Of a DNA stretch of 64,000 nucleotides, positions 26,820-36,218 are shown piece after piece. Under the pieces are notes generated by a model. That model was given only the letters and a program-made list of their open reading frames with translations. It was not told the origin of the DNA and searched no databases. The first letter of the stretch is position 1; each line of letters begins with the position of its first letter. Both the position numbers and the translations under genes were made by a program. This DNA is from Pirellulales bacterium (lineage in GTDB: Bacteria; Planctomycetota; Planctomycetia; Pirellulales; Lacipirellulaceae), in NCBI GenBank assembly GCA_022448345.1, contig JAKVCB010000004.1, forward strand, positions 1-64,000, written 5' to 3'.

Positions 26820-27884
26820 ATGCGAAGTCCTACCTCCCGGCCCCTGCACGGTTTTACGCTGGTCGAACTGCTGGTGGTGATTGCCATCATTGGGATTCTC
26901 ATTGCGCTCTTATTGCCAGCCGTCCAAGCGGCCCGCGAGGCGGCGCGGCGGACCCAATGTATGAATAACCTCAAGCAATTGGCACTGGGCTGCATTAACT
27001 TCGAAAGCACCCACGGCGCATTCCCCCGAGGAAACGCGTATGACGGTACTTTTCCGAATGGAGGCAACACCAGTTGGTTGCTTCAGGTCCTTGTGTACAC
27101 CGAACAAAGCAGTATCTATGACGCCATCGTGGCCACCGGCAGCCTCGAAGAGGCGGCCCGCCAGGGTCTCTTGCCTGCCTACCTGGCCCTGGCCCGTTGC
27201 CCAAGTGATGGCTGGGAACGTTACGATGGTCGGTATCACAACTACGTTGGCTCTACCGGTCCGCAGTGCAACAGCACGTATAGCCACTATGACGCTCCGT
27301 TCCAACTACACTGCAACGGCCAGGTCAGCCGCACCGATGGTGTGCCGCCGGCACTCAATCCGCCTACCCATATCGGCTATGGCCCCAGCGCAAGTTGGGG
27401 CAGTCCGGTCCAGAACCCTGTGACAGGACGCTATGAACCCCCTGCCCTTTCAATGGTCCGGGGGATGTTTGCCCGTGGCGGGACCACGATCCGCATCCAC
27501 AACGTGACCGACGGGACTAGCAAAACCCTTCTGCTGGGCGAACTCTTGCCCGAGTTCTCCGAGTTCCAGCGGTATAACACCGAAGGCCATGGTTGGGCGG
27601 GAGGCAATTCTGTGGCCCAGGGCCAGACGATTCAGCCGATCAACTGGCGGATCGATCCGGTCCCGGTCAGCTCCAGATGGGGCGAAACCCAGTACTGCCC
27701 CGACCCAAACCACTGCCTGTGGAACTGGAGTGTGACCTGGGGATTCAAATCGAACCACGCAGGCGGGACTGTCTTTGCCCTGGTCGACGGATCGGTACGA
27801 TTCCTCTCCGAGATGATCGACCATAAAACGTATCAGTATTTTGGTTGCCGGCACGACGGCCAGCAGATGGATACCATTCCCTGA
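26820..27884 (+). CDS. DUF1559 protein with prepilin-type N-terminus
   Basis: A 354-residue protein beginning with a type IV prepilin-like leader and hydrophobic helix (HGFTLVELLVVIAIIGIL), where cleavage and methylation occur at the Phe after Gly. The conserved AARRTQCMNNLKQLALG follows, with the DUF1559 body after that. It ends with the family motif SNHAGGTVFALVDGSVRFLSEMID. Such pseudopilin-like proteins are strongly expanded in planctomycetes and are thought to be envelope or secretion-associated; their exact function is unknown. It is followed 21 bases later by a small lipoprotein, a common pairing. Confidence 0.9.
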   Translation: MRSPTSRPLHGFTLVELLVVIAIIGILIALLLPAVQAAREAARRTQCMNNLKQLALGCINFESTHGAFPRGNAYDGTFPNGGNTSWLLQVLVYTEQSSIYDAIVATGSLEEAARQGLLPAYLALARCPSDGWERYDGRYHNYVGSTGPQCNSTYSHYDAPFQLHCNGQVSRTDGVPPALNPPTHIGYGPSASWGSPVQNPVTGRYEPPALSMVRGMFARGGTTIRIHNVTDGTSKTLLLGELLPEFSEFQRYNTEGHGWAGGNSVAQGQTIQPINWRIDPVPVSSRWGETQYCPDPNHCLWNWSVTWGFKSNHAGGTVFALVDGSVRFLSEMIDHKTYQYFGCRHDGQQMDTIP

Positions 27885-27905
27885 CCGGCACACCCGGAGG
27901 AGCCG

Positions 27906-28367
27906 ATGTTTCCAGCCCATTTCGCCTGGCCAATGGCACCGTTGGTCAGCCTGATCGCCCTGGCCGGATGTGGCAGAGAAGCAACAACCAACCCGGTGCA
28001 CGGAACGGTCACGCTCGATGGCCGGCCGCTTGCCAGGGCAACCGTACAATTTTTGGCCCAGGATCCAGGCGGGAGAGATGCACTGGGGACCACCGACGCC
28101 GACGGCCGGTTTCGTCTTTCGACCTTCACGCCCCGCGACGGAGCCCTTGCTGGCAAGTACAAGGTCATCGTGCGCTCGGTACCCGAGGCCGATCCGGCAG
28201 TCGTCGCCACGAACGTCCAGGAGGCCATGCGAGTTGCCAGCAGCCGCCAGAAACCAATCGGCCCGCTGATTACCATCGCCCCGCGCTACAGCCACCCGGG
28301 CAAAACGATCCTCGAGCAGGAGGTTCCTCCCAGCGGGGAGGTGGTCTTTGAGCTACAGAGCAAATGA
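27906..28367 (+). CDS. small lipoprotein with carboxypeptidase-regulatory-like domain
   Basis: A 153-residue protein with a lipobox (IALAGC, Cys22) and a beta-sandwich domain of the carboxypeptidase-regulatory/DUF4198 type: VHGTVTLDGRPLARATVQF and TTDADGRFRLSTF. These domains bind carbohydrate or protein surfaces. Its position 21 bases downstream of the DUF1559 gene suggests one operon and a shared envelope role. The exact function is not known. Confidence 0.75.
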   Translation: MFPAHFAWPMAPLVSLIALAGCGREATTNPVHGTVTLDGRPLARATVQFLAQDPGGRDALGTTDADGRFRLSTFTPRDGALAGKYKVIVRSVPEADPAVVATNVQEAMRVASSRQKPIGPLITIAPRYSHPGKTILEQEVPPSGEVVFELQSK

Positions 28368-28436
28368 GTTAGGTCTCCTGGTCCGCTACCACCGCTGATC
28401 AGCAACCCGGAAACAGCCTTTGCCAAAGGGTGCAGA

Positions 28437-30560
28437 TCAATCGGTGCGGTTCATTCCCAAATTCTGGACCAAAAATGCCCACAAATCGGCCGCCTGTTCA
28501 ATCTGTTTGGTGGTGGGAGTCCCGGCGCCATGGCCTGCCCGGGTTTCGATGTGAATCAAAATGGGTGCTGGGCCCGCCTGGGCGTTTTGCAAAGCCGCAG
28601 CAAACTTGAAACTGTGCATCGGCACCACGCGATCATCCGTATCAGCGGTCGTGATCAGTGTTGCCGGATAACTGCAACCTGGCTTGATATTGTGATAGGG
28701 AGAATAGTCCAACAGCGTCTTGAATTGTTCCGGATCATCCGCCGAGCCATATTCGGTGATCCAAAATCGACCGGCAGTAAACTGGTGGAATCGCAACATA
28801 TCCATCACACCCACCGCTGGCAAACAGGCACCAAACAGTTCCGGACGTTGGGTCATCACCGCACCGACCAGCAATCCCCCATTGCTACCACCTTGAATCG
28901 CGAGCCGCTCGGGCCGCGTATATTTCTGTTGAACCAGCCACTCGGCAGCAGCAATGAAGTCGTCAAATACGTTTTGTTTCTTTTCGCGCTTGCCGGCGAG
29001 GTGCCAGTCTTCCCCATATTCGCCCCCACCACGGAGATTGGCAATCGCCATGATTCCGCCCATCTCCATCCAGGCAAGCCGGCTCACTGAAAAATAGGGG
29101 GTCAGCGAAATCGAAAAACCACCATATCCGTATAACAAGGTCGGATTGTCTCCGTCCCGCTCGATCCCCTTTCGGTACGCCAAAAACATTGGGATTCGGG
29201 TTCCGTCTTTACTTGCGTAAAAGACCTGTTCCACATGGTAATCCTCTGGATCGAAATCGACCTTGGGTTGTCGGATCAACTGGGATTGTCCCGTGCGCAT
29301 GTTGTACCGGTAGATACCGGTTGGAGTGTTGTAACTGGTAAAGCTGTAAAACGTTTGGGTGTCGGCATTTTTGCCCGCAAAGCCTGCTGCGCTGCCGGTT
29401 CCAGGCAAACTGACGTCGCGTTGATGCGCACCTGCCAATGAAAAAATACTGACGCGCGACAATACATCTTCTAAATAGGTGGCCACAAGCTGGTCATCGA
29501 TCAGGCTCACCGACTCCAGTGTGGCCGAACTTACGGGCAATATCTCGACGAGGTTTTTACGCCCAGGGCGTTCCACGTCCATCACGACAAGCCGTTTTGT
29601 GGGAGCCTCGTAGTCGGTCAATAGAAACAAGTGTTGCCTTGTACTCCCGACGGGATAAAACTGGTTGTTAAAATCGGCGATGAGTGGTCGCCACGGGGAA
29701 TCCGCCTCGCTGATGGGACGATAGTGGAGTTGGTTTTTCTCGTCGGTGCCTTTTTCGATGGTGAGCAGCAGGTACCTTCCATCTTCGGTCGGCTCGGCAA
29801 AAAAATGCCAGTCTGGGTGATCAGGCCGCTGATAAACCAGTTGGTCTTCTCCCTGCGAAGTCCCGATCCGATGGAAATAAACCATTTGGTTGAGTACGAC
29901 TGATTGGTATGTTTCACCTTCATCCGGTTCCGGATAGCGGTTGTAATAGAAACCGGTACCCTCCTGGTTCCATCGAATAGGACTGAATTTCACCCAGTGT
30001 AGTTGGTCGTCGAGCAATTCACCCGACTCGACGTTGAGGATACGAATCGTGCGCCAATCGGAACCGGCTTCACTTTTTTGATAGGCCACGTATTGACCGT
30101 CGTCACTCGGTTCGTAGCCGGCAAGAGAGGTGGTGCCATCTTCAGACCACTGGTTCGGGTCGATCAGGACCTCGCCTTCAGTATCGTACGACCCGGCAAC
30201 GTAAAGGACCGATTGGTTCTGGAGCCCATCATTCTTGGAATAGAAATATTTTTCGCCCGCATGGGTCGGAATTCCGTATCGGGCAACGTTCCACAGCTGC
30301 GTGAGTCTCTTAATGATTGGCTCGCGCTCGGGTATCGCGTCCAGGTAGGCCTGCGCCACAGCGTTCTCTGCTGCCACCCACTCAGCAACTTCCGCCGACT
30401 CGCGAACATCGGCTTCGAGCCACCGGTAGGGGTCGGCAACGCGGATTCCATGAATCAGGTCAACCTGGTCGACCTGCCTGGAGGTTGGGGGGTTCATGGG
30501 CTCGGTGGCAGAGGTCATTGGTGACAGCAGCACTAGAAACATGGTTCCGCTGATCGTCAT
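28437..30560 (-). CDS. prolyl oligopeptidase family (S9A) serine peptidase
   Basis: A 707-residue exported peptidase. Signal-like N-terminus MTISGTMFLVLLSPMTSATE; the frame extends farther upstream to 30686 but the extra residues are not family-like. The beta-propeller region runs to about residue 430. The hydrolase domain carries the nucleophile GGSNGGLL (Ser near 558), acid TTADTDDRVVP (Asp near 642) and base RAGHGAG (His near 677). The fold matches prolyl oligopeptidases, which cut short peptides after proline. Probably periplasmic. Confidence 0.9.
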   Translation of the reverse strand: MTISGTMFLVLLSPMTSATEPMNPPTSRQVDQVDLIHGIRVADPYRWLEADVRESAEVAEWVAAENAVAQAYLDAIPEREPIIKRLTQLWNVARYGIPTHAGEKYFYSKNDGLQNQSVLYVAGSYDTEGEVLIDPNQWSEDGTTSLAGYEPSDDGQYVAYQKSEAGSDWRTIRILNVESGELLDDQLHWVKFSPIRWNQEGTGFYYNRYPEPDEGETYQSVVLNQMVYFHRIGTSQGEDQLVYQRPDHPDWHFFAEPTEDGRYLLLTIEKGTDEKNQLHYRPISEADSPWRPLIADFNNQFYPVGSTRQHLFLLTDYEAPTKRLVVMDVERPGRKNLVEILPVSSATLESVSLIDDQLVATYLEDVLSRVSIFSLAGAHQRDVSLPGTGSAAGFAGKNADTQTFYSFTSYNTPTGIYRYNMRTGQSQLIRQPKVDFDPEDYHVEQVFYASKDGTRIPMFLAYRKGIERDGDNPTLLYGYGGFSISLTPYFSVSRLAWMEMGGIMAIANLRGGGEYGEDWHLAGKREKKQNVFDDFIAAAEWLVQQKYTRPERLAIQGGSNGGLLVGAVMTQRPELFGACLPAVGVMDMLRFHQFTAGRFWITEYGSADDPEQFKTLLDYSPYHNIKPGCSYPATLITTADTDDRVVPMHSFKFAAALQNAQAGPAPILIHIETRAGHGAGTPTTKQIEQAADLWAFLVQNLGMNRTD

Positions 30561-31041
30561 CCACCTGCACGCACTCCAAATGGCATCGCCCGACACTGTG
30601 GAATCCTCATCGTGGTTAGCCCGTGCAATGAAAGTGACCAGCGACACGAACGAACCCATATTATCACGACACGCCACAGACTCCACCAGGACGATCCAAT
30701 CGGCCAGGGGAAAGATTGGACCTGTCGATGTTTCTTGGTGTTTTGAACCATTTTCTGATTGCGGTCGTCATCTTTTGACTGAATGAGCAGATAATTTCAC
30801 AAAAATTCTGGGCGAATCGACGCCTGAAGAGATTTTGCGCGGAAGACTTCATAAGGTGGCCTTTTTGACGGAAACCAGGGCGTCTCAGGCCGTCTAAAAA
30901 GCTTGTCCTGGCGGAAAAACATGTCAGCAGAAAAAAAAGAAAACTGAGCCGCACAAACCCATCGCACAACACGTACAGAAGTGTGTCTGGGAGGATGTGC
31001 CGGCATTGCCTGTTGGCAGGAAATTACAAAGGAACCCTTCC
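30561..31041. other. intergenic, no gene seen
   Basis: About 480 bases between the divergent S9 peptidase and the small basic protein. A 100-codon minus frame (30664-30972) is Phe/Arg-rich and has no signal or ribosome site, so it is not listed as a gene. The last 40 bases carry AAAGGA ahead of the next ATG. Two promoters are expected here. Confidence 0.45.
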
Positions 31042-31263
31042 ATGTCTACCGTCTCCCACCGGGACTTCGACGACTACGAGTATCAACCCGACGAGGAAGG
31101 GTTCGATCCTCGGGAAAAAATCTTTCGCTCACGTGAAGGCCTTATGCCTGTCGGCAATGCGGCTTCTTCTCTGAAGGGTCGGCACCGCAACAAATCGCAC
31201 CAACGCCGCAGCACGATGCGTATTAACGGCATCCACCGCCGGCGTGTTCGCAAAATGAGCTAG
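31042..31263 (+). CDS. small basic protein of unknown function
   Basis: A 73-residue protein with a good AAAGGA ribosome site. The N-terminal half is acidic (YQPDEEGFDPREK) and the C-terminal half strongly basic (GRHRNKSHQRRSTM and HRRRVRKM), like a small nucleic-acid- or ribosome-associated protein. It stands alone between divergent and downstream genes. I recognise no family. The charge split and good start support a real gene. Confidence 0.6.
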   Translation: MSTVSHRDFDDYEYQPDEEGFDPREKIFRSREGLMPVGNAASSLKGRHRNKSHQRRSTMRINGIHRRRVRKMS

Positions 31264-31434
31264 TGTAAATCTCCCTTCTCGTCGACAGCATCTTGCTTTC
31301 ATAGCACTGTTGATGTCATGATTCCAGACATGTTGAGGTTCTTTACCCCTCGAATGTTTCTAGGAATCGCTTTGCCTGAGATATTCCTCAACTGGGGAAC
31401 GGGTACCTGCGACCATCATCTGGAGATTACGCCA

Positions 31435-32460
31435 ATGAAAACCGGTATCGTCGGATATCAAGGCTCTGGAAAGAGCACCCTGTTCGAGTGGCTCACGGGC
31501 GAACCGTCCGACCCGGCCCTTGCACATACGATTCAAAGTGCCATGGTGCCAATTCCCGAAGCCCATGTTGATGGCCTGTGTGCGATCTACCAGCCGAAAA
31601 AGATCACCATGGCCGCGCTCGAAATTGTCGACACGCCAGGATTGAGTCGCAGTCACGAGGGAAGTGCCCAAAAACTGGCCCTCATTCGTGAGGCAGGCTG
31701 CTTGGTGATCGTGGTCGCTGGCTTTGCCGACAACGATGCGGCAGCTGATCTCACCAGTTTCGAGGACGATCTTTTGCTGGCAGACTTGGACCTGGTCGCC
31801 AGGCGAATTGAAAGAATCGAGGAACAGCTCAAAAAAGCTCGCGCCAACCGCGAGGAATTGTCCGAGGAACTGGCAGCGCTGGAACCACTGCGCGATGTCT
31901 TAGAGAATGGCGAAGCTCTGCGGGGACTGGAGCTCACACCTGTGCAGCAGCGACTGATCCGTGCCTTCCAGCTACTTTCGAATAAACCTCGCCTGGTTGT
32001 CATCAACGTGTCAGAAGACGAAGCCGATCCCGAAAAGTACCGCGAACTGGTACCTGACGAAACACCCCTGCTCACCATCCCACTCGATCTGGAGCGCGAA
32101 CTGTCCCAGATGGAAGCAAGTGAGCGGACATCCTTCTACGAAGAAATGGGGCTGACTCCCAATGATCCCCAACGGTTGGTACGGGTCATGATGGAAACTT
32201 CCGGACAGATGCTGTTCTTTACAGCCGGCGACAAAGAAGTTCGTACCTGGCTGATTCCCCGTGGTTCCACAGCCCTCGACGCGGCAGACGGCATCCACAC
32301 CGATCTGGCCAAGGGCTTTATTCGCGCCGAAACCATGAATGTTGAGGATCTCATTCGCCTCGGAAGTGAGCGCGAGATCAAGGCGCACGATCTGATGCGG
32401 GCGGAACACAAAGATTATGTGATCCAGGATGGGGACATTCTCTTGATCCGGCACAATTAA
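31435..32460 (+). CDS. divergent YchF/OLA1-type P-loop NTPase with TGS domain
   Basis: A 341-residue protein with the YchF layout: an N-terminal P-loop (GYQGSGKSTLFEWLTG), G3-like DTPGL, a helical coiled-coil segment (VARRIERIEEQLKK), the NxxE nucleotide-specificity motif INVSEDE, and a C-terminal TGS domain (LFFTAGDKEVRTW, then KGFIRAETMNVEDL). True YchF has NVGKST in its P-loop. This copy has GSGKST and a different switch, so it is likely a paralogue. YchF proteins bind ATP and ribosomes. The start has GGAG upstream. Confidence 0.75.
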   Translation: MKTGIVGYQGSGKSTLFEWLTGEPSDPALAHTIQSAMVPIPEAHVDGLCAIYQPKKITMAALEIVDTPGLSRSHEGSAQKLALIREAGCLVIVVAGFADNDAAADLTSFEDDLLLADLDLVARRIERIEEQLKKARANREELSEELAALEPLRDVLENGEALRGLELTPVQQRLIRAFQLLSNKPRLVVINVSEDEADPEKYRELVPDETPLLTIPLDLERELSQMEASERTSFYEEMGLTPNDPQRLVRVMMETSGQMLFFTAGDKEVRTWLIPRGSTALDAADGIHTDLAKGFIRAETMNVEDLIRLGSEREIKAHDLMRAEHKDYVIQDGDILLIRHN

Positions 32461-32628
32461 GCGGTTGGGATCCTCATAACTTTCAATCCTGTTTTGGGAA
32501 TCGCTGCGAAAGGTGCTTGCATCGACCATGGTGTGAAGAGCACTCGGCACGGTCAAAGCCTGCGATATGGTGGGAGGCTTGGTTTCACTCAAGCGACTCC
32601 ACCAGCACCAGGGATTCCGGGTGCGAAG

Positions 32629-33672
32629 CTATTCGCCGACCAGCACCTTAAAGCAAAGTCCAATCGCGATGACGTAAACCACCAGCAACACCACGCCAAA
32701 CGGCCGCGGCAATCGTTCCGGACAGACGAGGGTACCAACTCGAAATACAATCAGCACACCGAGCATAGCAGGGAAAAGAAACTGAAAAAACTCCGGGCCT
32801 GCAGTAAGTCCTGCTGGAGTCACGGCCGCCGCCGCACCTGCCACAAACAGTATGTTTAGAATGTCGGCACCAATGATGTTGCCAACCGCCAAATCACCAT
32901 GGCCGCGACGCGACGCAGTTACGGCAGTCACCAACTCCGGCAAGGATGTTCCAAAGGCAACCAGGGTGGCAGCGATGATGCCCTCTGGCACACCGAGCCG
33001 TTGTGCTGCCTCTTTCACGGCCGGGATGAGTGCCCAGCTCGATCCTACCACGAGTAGGATCGCAATCACGAACTTGACACCCGTGTAGAGGCTTGATGCG
33101 GTCGAGTCGTGCTCGAACGCATCAGGTGCCCCGTCGGTCTGAATTTTCCGGGACCAATGGACCGAAAGCCAGAGATATCCAGCCAGTAAGGCGAGGAACA
33201 CAAAACCGGCCGTTTGAGAAAGGTTCCCCCCTCCGCCTTGAAAAACATCGACTGGCCCCGTCCAGGGCCAGCAGGCAGCCACTAGCAGGAATCCAGCCGC
33301 AAACTGGAGCCAGCCCTGCCGATTGACAATCTGCCTGGGAAGCAGCGGTGGTGCGATCAGGCAGGCAATCCCGAGAATCAAACCTGTGTCACAAATCACC
33401 GAGCCGACAGCATTTCCAAGTGCTAAGCCCGGATTACCTTGCACAGCCGCGAGCACCGAAACAGCTGCCTCAGGCATGGTCGTACCGAGACTGACAACCG
33501 TGGCACCGATGACGATTTTGGGTAACCCAAATCGTTCCGAAAGCACCACCGCTTCGTCAACCAACCCGTCGGCTGCTTTGCCGAGAATGGCCAGCAATAC
33601 AACGATGGCCCCGGTTAAAAATACAGGGTTCAGCGCATTATAGAATCCGTCAAGCGGATGAAGGTGTTCCAT
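32629..33672 (-). CDS. calcium/sodium antiporter (YrbG/CaCA family)
   Basis: A 347-residue membrane protein with about ten helices and two inverted halves. Each half carries the CaCA alpha-repeat: GTTMPEAAVS with GNAVGSVICDTGLILG, and FGTSLPELVTAV with GNIIGADILNILFVAG. These repeats form the ion pathway in Na+/Ca2+ exchangers. Length and motifs match bacterial YrbG. The gene is divergent from the DUF485/ActP pair, the two starts lying 118 bases apart. Confidence 0.9.
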   Translation of the reverse strand: MEHLHPLDGFYNALNPVFLTGAIVVLLAILGKAADGLVDEAVVLSERFGLPKIVIGATVVSLGTTMPEAAVSVLAAVQGNPGLALGNAVGSVICDTGLILGIACLIAPPLLPRQIVNRQGWLQFAAGFLLVAACWPWTGPVDVFQGGGGNLSQTAGFVFLALLAGYLWLSVHWSRKIQTDGAPDAFEHDSTASSLYTGVKFVIAILLVVGSSWALIPAVKEAAQRLGVPEGIIAATLVAFGTSLPELVTAVTASRRGHGDLAVGNIIGADILNILFVAGAAAAVTPAGLTAGPEFFQFLFPAMLGVLIVFRVGTLVCPERLPRPFGVVLLVVYVIAIGLCFKVLVGE

Positions 33673-33790
33673 GGTCCCTGTCGTACCGTATGCGGTATCC
33701 TGCGGTCAAGCGGTGACATTGCGAGTCAAATGGGAATGCGATATCTTCCTTGATGGTCAACATCTACCTCTCGTCAAACGAGCCTGGTTT

Positions 33791-34066
33791 ATGAACAACA
33801 GAAATGCCCGTCTTGGATTTGCGCTTTTCAGTATTTATCTGGTTCTGTACGGCGGTTTTGTGTTTATCAACGCTTTTGCTCCCTCTTTGATGGAGCTCAC
33901 ACCGCTGGCGGGTGTTAACCTGGCAGTCTGGTATGGTTTCGGATTGATTGTGGCAGCACTGGCTCTGGCCTTGATCTATGGCTGGGTTGCCTCGAATCCA
34001 GCGGATGACCAGATCGATTCGCAATCTTCCGCTGGCGGAACCAACTCAGGGGAATCGGATCGGTGA
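33791..34066 (+). CDS. DUF485 small membrane protein
   Basis: A 91-residue protein with two transmembrane helices: FALFSIYLVLYGGFVFINAF, then NLAVWYGFGLIVAALALALI. This is the DUF485 pattern. DUF485 proteins are almost always encoded directly before ActP-like acetate symporters and are presumed partners. Here its TGA overlaps the GTG start of the symporter by four bases. The C-terminal tail is acidic. The longer frame upstream is not used because its sequence is not family-like. Confidence 0.85.
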   Translation: MNNRNARLGFALFSIYLVLYGGFVFINAFAPSLMELTPLAGVNLAVWYGFGLIVAALALALIYGWVASNPADDQIDSQSSAGGTNSGESDR

Positions 34067-35991
34067 TTTACGAACCTTCGGTGACCGCTGTCGTTGTCTT
34101 TACGCTTTTCGTGTGTGTGACTCTGGGGCTCAGTTTCTATCTCGGCAGTCGAGCCAAGACCTCCCAGGGATACTTTGCCGCCCACGGCAAGATTCCCTGG
34201 TTTGTCAACGGAATTGCGTTTGCCGGCGATTATCTCTCGGCAGCTTCGTTCCTGGGCATCTGCGGAATGATCGCCTTTCATGGATACGACGGATTCCTCT
34301 ACTCGATCGGTTATCTGGCTGGTTGGATTGTCGCTTTGTTCGTCGTCGCCGAACCAATCAAGAGGCTCGGGAAATTTACGTTTGCCGACGCGCTGGACGC
34401 TAAATTCGGTTCGCGGGGAATCAAGCTTGCCGCCGGAATTAGCACCCTGGCGGTCAGCCTGTTCTACCTGATTCCGCAAATGGTTGGGGCTGGCGTGTTG
34501 ATCCAGCCCCTGCTGGGATTTCCACACTGGGTTGGCGTGCTACTTGTAGGAACCACGGTCATTATTATCGTGGTGACCGCAGGCATGGTCTCGACAACCT
34601 GGGTGCAATTTCTCAAGGGGTCGTTGCTCGTAATTTTTAGCGCCCTCTTGACGATGATGATCCTTCAGCGCGGATTTGAAGCCGAGGAACCGACCTATCG
34701 ATCCATTCGACTTCCGGACGCCACAAAACTGGATGTGCCAACTTTGCAACAATTACCTGCACTGGCCGGCATGGAGCTGCTACCCCGTCAAGCCAACTGG
34801 CAAAACAGCGATTTCATCAGATCTCGTGATCCAGCAACGGGTGAAACACTCGTTTGGAGGTTCCGCCGGACTGAAGACGGAGTTGCTTACCTTGACGAGA
34901 CACAAACCGTAACTCGAGAACCCGACGGCACGAAGCTGGTCAACGGATTGCCCCGGGGAATCAAGCCCGGCCAAGCAATTCTGCACCCGGTAGGCAACAT
35001 TTCACGACTGCCTGACAATCAGGCCAAAACAGGCCCGCTTGGCCCGCTCTCCTTTATCAGCACGCTCCAACAGAGCGAGGTCGTACTGTGGGGAAACCAG
35101 ACGATCACGGATGCAAACGGGGCCAAGACAACCATCTACTACCCAAAACCGACTCCCGGGAAAAAGGTGCTGCGGCCAGGCGAACACCCTCGTTTCGTGG
35201 GTATTCGAGGTGATAAATTCTCCGACAAACTCAACTTTCTGTCGCTGATGTTGGCTCTATTTTGCGGAACCGCATCTCTGCCCCACATTTTGATTCGCTA
35301 CTACACGGTCAAAGATGCGGTCAGTGCCCGCCGCAGCACGATTGTGGGGATTGCCAGCATCGGATTTTTCTACGTCTTAACGCTTTATTTGGGACTGGGA
35401 GCGATGACCAGCGGAGCACTCGACGTGACCAACAGCAACATGGCTGCCCCCCTGTTGGCCAAAAGCATTAGCGGACTGCTGTTTGCCATCATTTCGGCAA
35501 TTGCGTTTACTACCGTTCTGGGTACAGTCAGCGGACTGATCCTGGCCTCTAGTGGCGCTGTGACCCACGATCTCCTGACCGATGTCTGCGGCCTGAAACT
35601 CGATGACCATCAAAAGGTACTGGTTGCCAAAATTGCGGCAGTCGTAGTCGGTATTGTTGCTGTTGTGCTGGGAATCTTGTTTCAAAAAATGAATGTCAGC
35701 TACCTGGTGGGGTGGGCTTTCAGCGTTGCTGCATCGGCAAATCTACCTGCACTTGTCATGCTGCTGTTTTGGAAAGGCACCACCAAACAGGGAATCATCG
35801 CCGCAATCATCGTGGGCATGACCAGTTCGCTGGCGTGGATTCTGCTCAGCGGCGACACGTTTACCAAGGTGTATGGCTTGGCTGCTGACGCGGCGTGGGT
35901 ACCATTTAGCCAACCAGGAATTGTGACCATTCCACTCGGCTTTGCGACGCTGGTCGTCGTGTCATTGATGACGCAAAAAACGTCGCGTTAG
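34063..35991 (+). CDS. ActP-like sodium:solute symporter with large extra domain
   Basis: A 642-residue SSS-family symporter beginning at a GTG inside the DUF485 stop. The transmembrane core is typical: FVNGIAFAGDYLSAASFLG, FADALDAKFG, and later ASLPHILIRYYTVKDA and SGLILASSGAVTHDLL. Between about residues 205 and 385 lies a hydrophilic insertion (LPALAGMELLPRQ, VGNISRLPDNQAK, PGEHPRFVGIRGD) that E. coli ActP lacks. It is probably a periplasmic domain. With DUF485 it likely imports a small organic acid such as acetate with sodium; the exact solute is unproven. Confidence 0.85.
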   Translation: MIYEPSVTAVVVFTLFVCVTLGLSFYLGSRAKTSQGYFAAHGKIPWFVNGIAFAGDYLSAASFLGICGMIAFHGYDGFLYSIGYLAGWIVALFVVAEPIKRLGKFTFADALDAKFGSRGIKLAAGISTLAVSLFYLIPQMVGAGVLIQPLLGFPHWVGVLLVGTTVIIIVVTAGMVSTTWVQFLKGSLLVIFSALLTMMILQRGFEAEEPTYRSIRLPDATKLDVPTLQQLPALAGMELLPRQANWQNSDFIRSRDPATGETLVWRFRRTEDGVAYLDETQTVTREPDGTKLVNGLPRGIKPGQAILHPVGNISRLPDNQAKTGPLGPLSFISTLQQSEVVLWGNQTITDANGAKTTIYYPKPTPGKKVLRPGEHPRFVGIRGDKFSDKLNFLSLMLALFCGTASLPHILIRYYTVKDAVSARRSTIVGIASIGFFYVLTLYLGLGAMTSGALDVTNSNMAAPLLAKSISGLLFAIISAIAFTTVLGTVSGLILASSGAVTHDLLTDVCGLKLDDHQKVLVAKIAAVVVGIVAVVLGILFQKMNVSYLVGWAFSVAASANLPALVMLLFWKGTTKQGIIAAIIVGMTSSLAWILLSGDTFTKVYGLAADAAWVPFSQPGIVTIPLGFATLVVVSLMTQKTSR

Positions 35992-36218
35992 GTGAGATTG
36001 CGGAGACAAGTCCTTTTGCGTGAACTTGTTCTGCCGAGTCGATCTCTCACATTCACCGCGCCACAGTGGAGCAAGTCCTGCCGCTGACAATTTCGTAGCT
36101 GACTGCCGTCGAGGTAGCCAAATTCATGGTTGGACAAACGGCCCCATCAATCAGACACAAAGTTCGTTATACTTGTGTGGTGGCGGTTTCAAATCCTATC
36201 GATAAAAGGACGATATCC

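Noticed and set aside
30664..30972. 102-codon minus frame upstream of the S9 peptidase
   Set aside because: Phe/Arg-rich with no match; fits a promoter region better than a gene.
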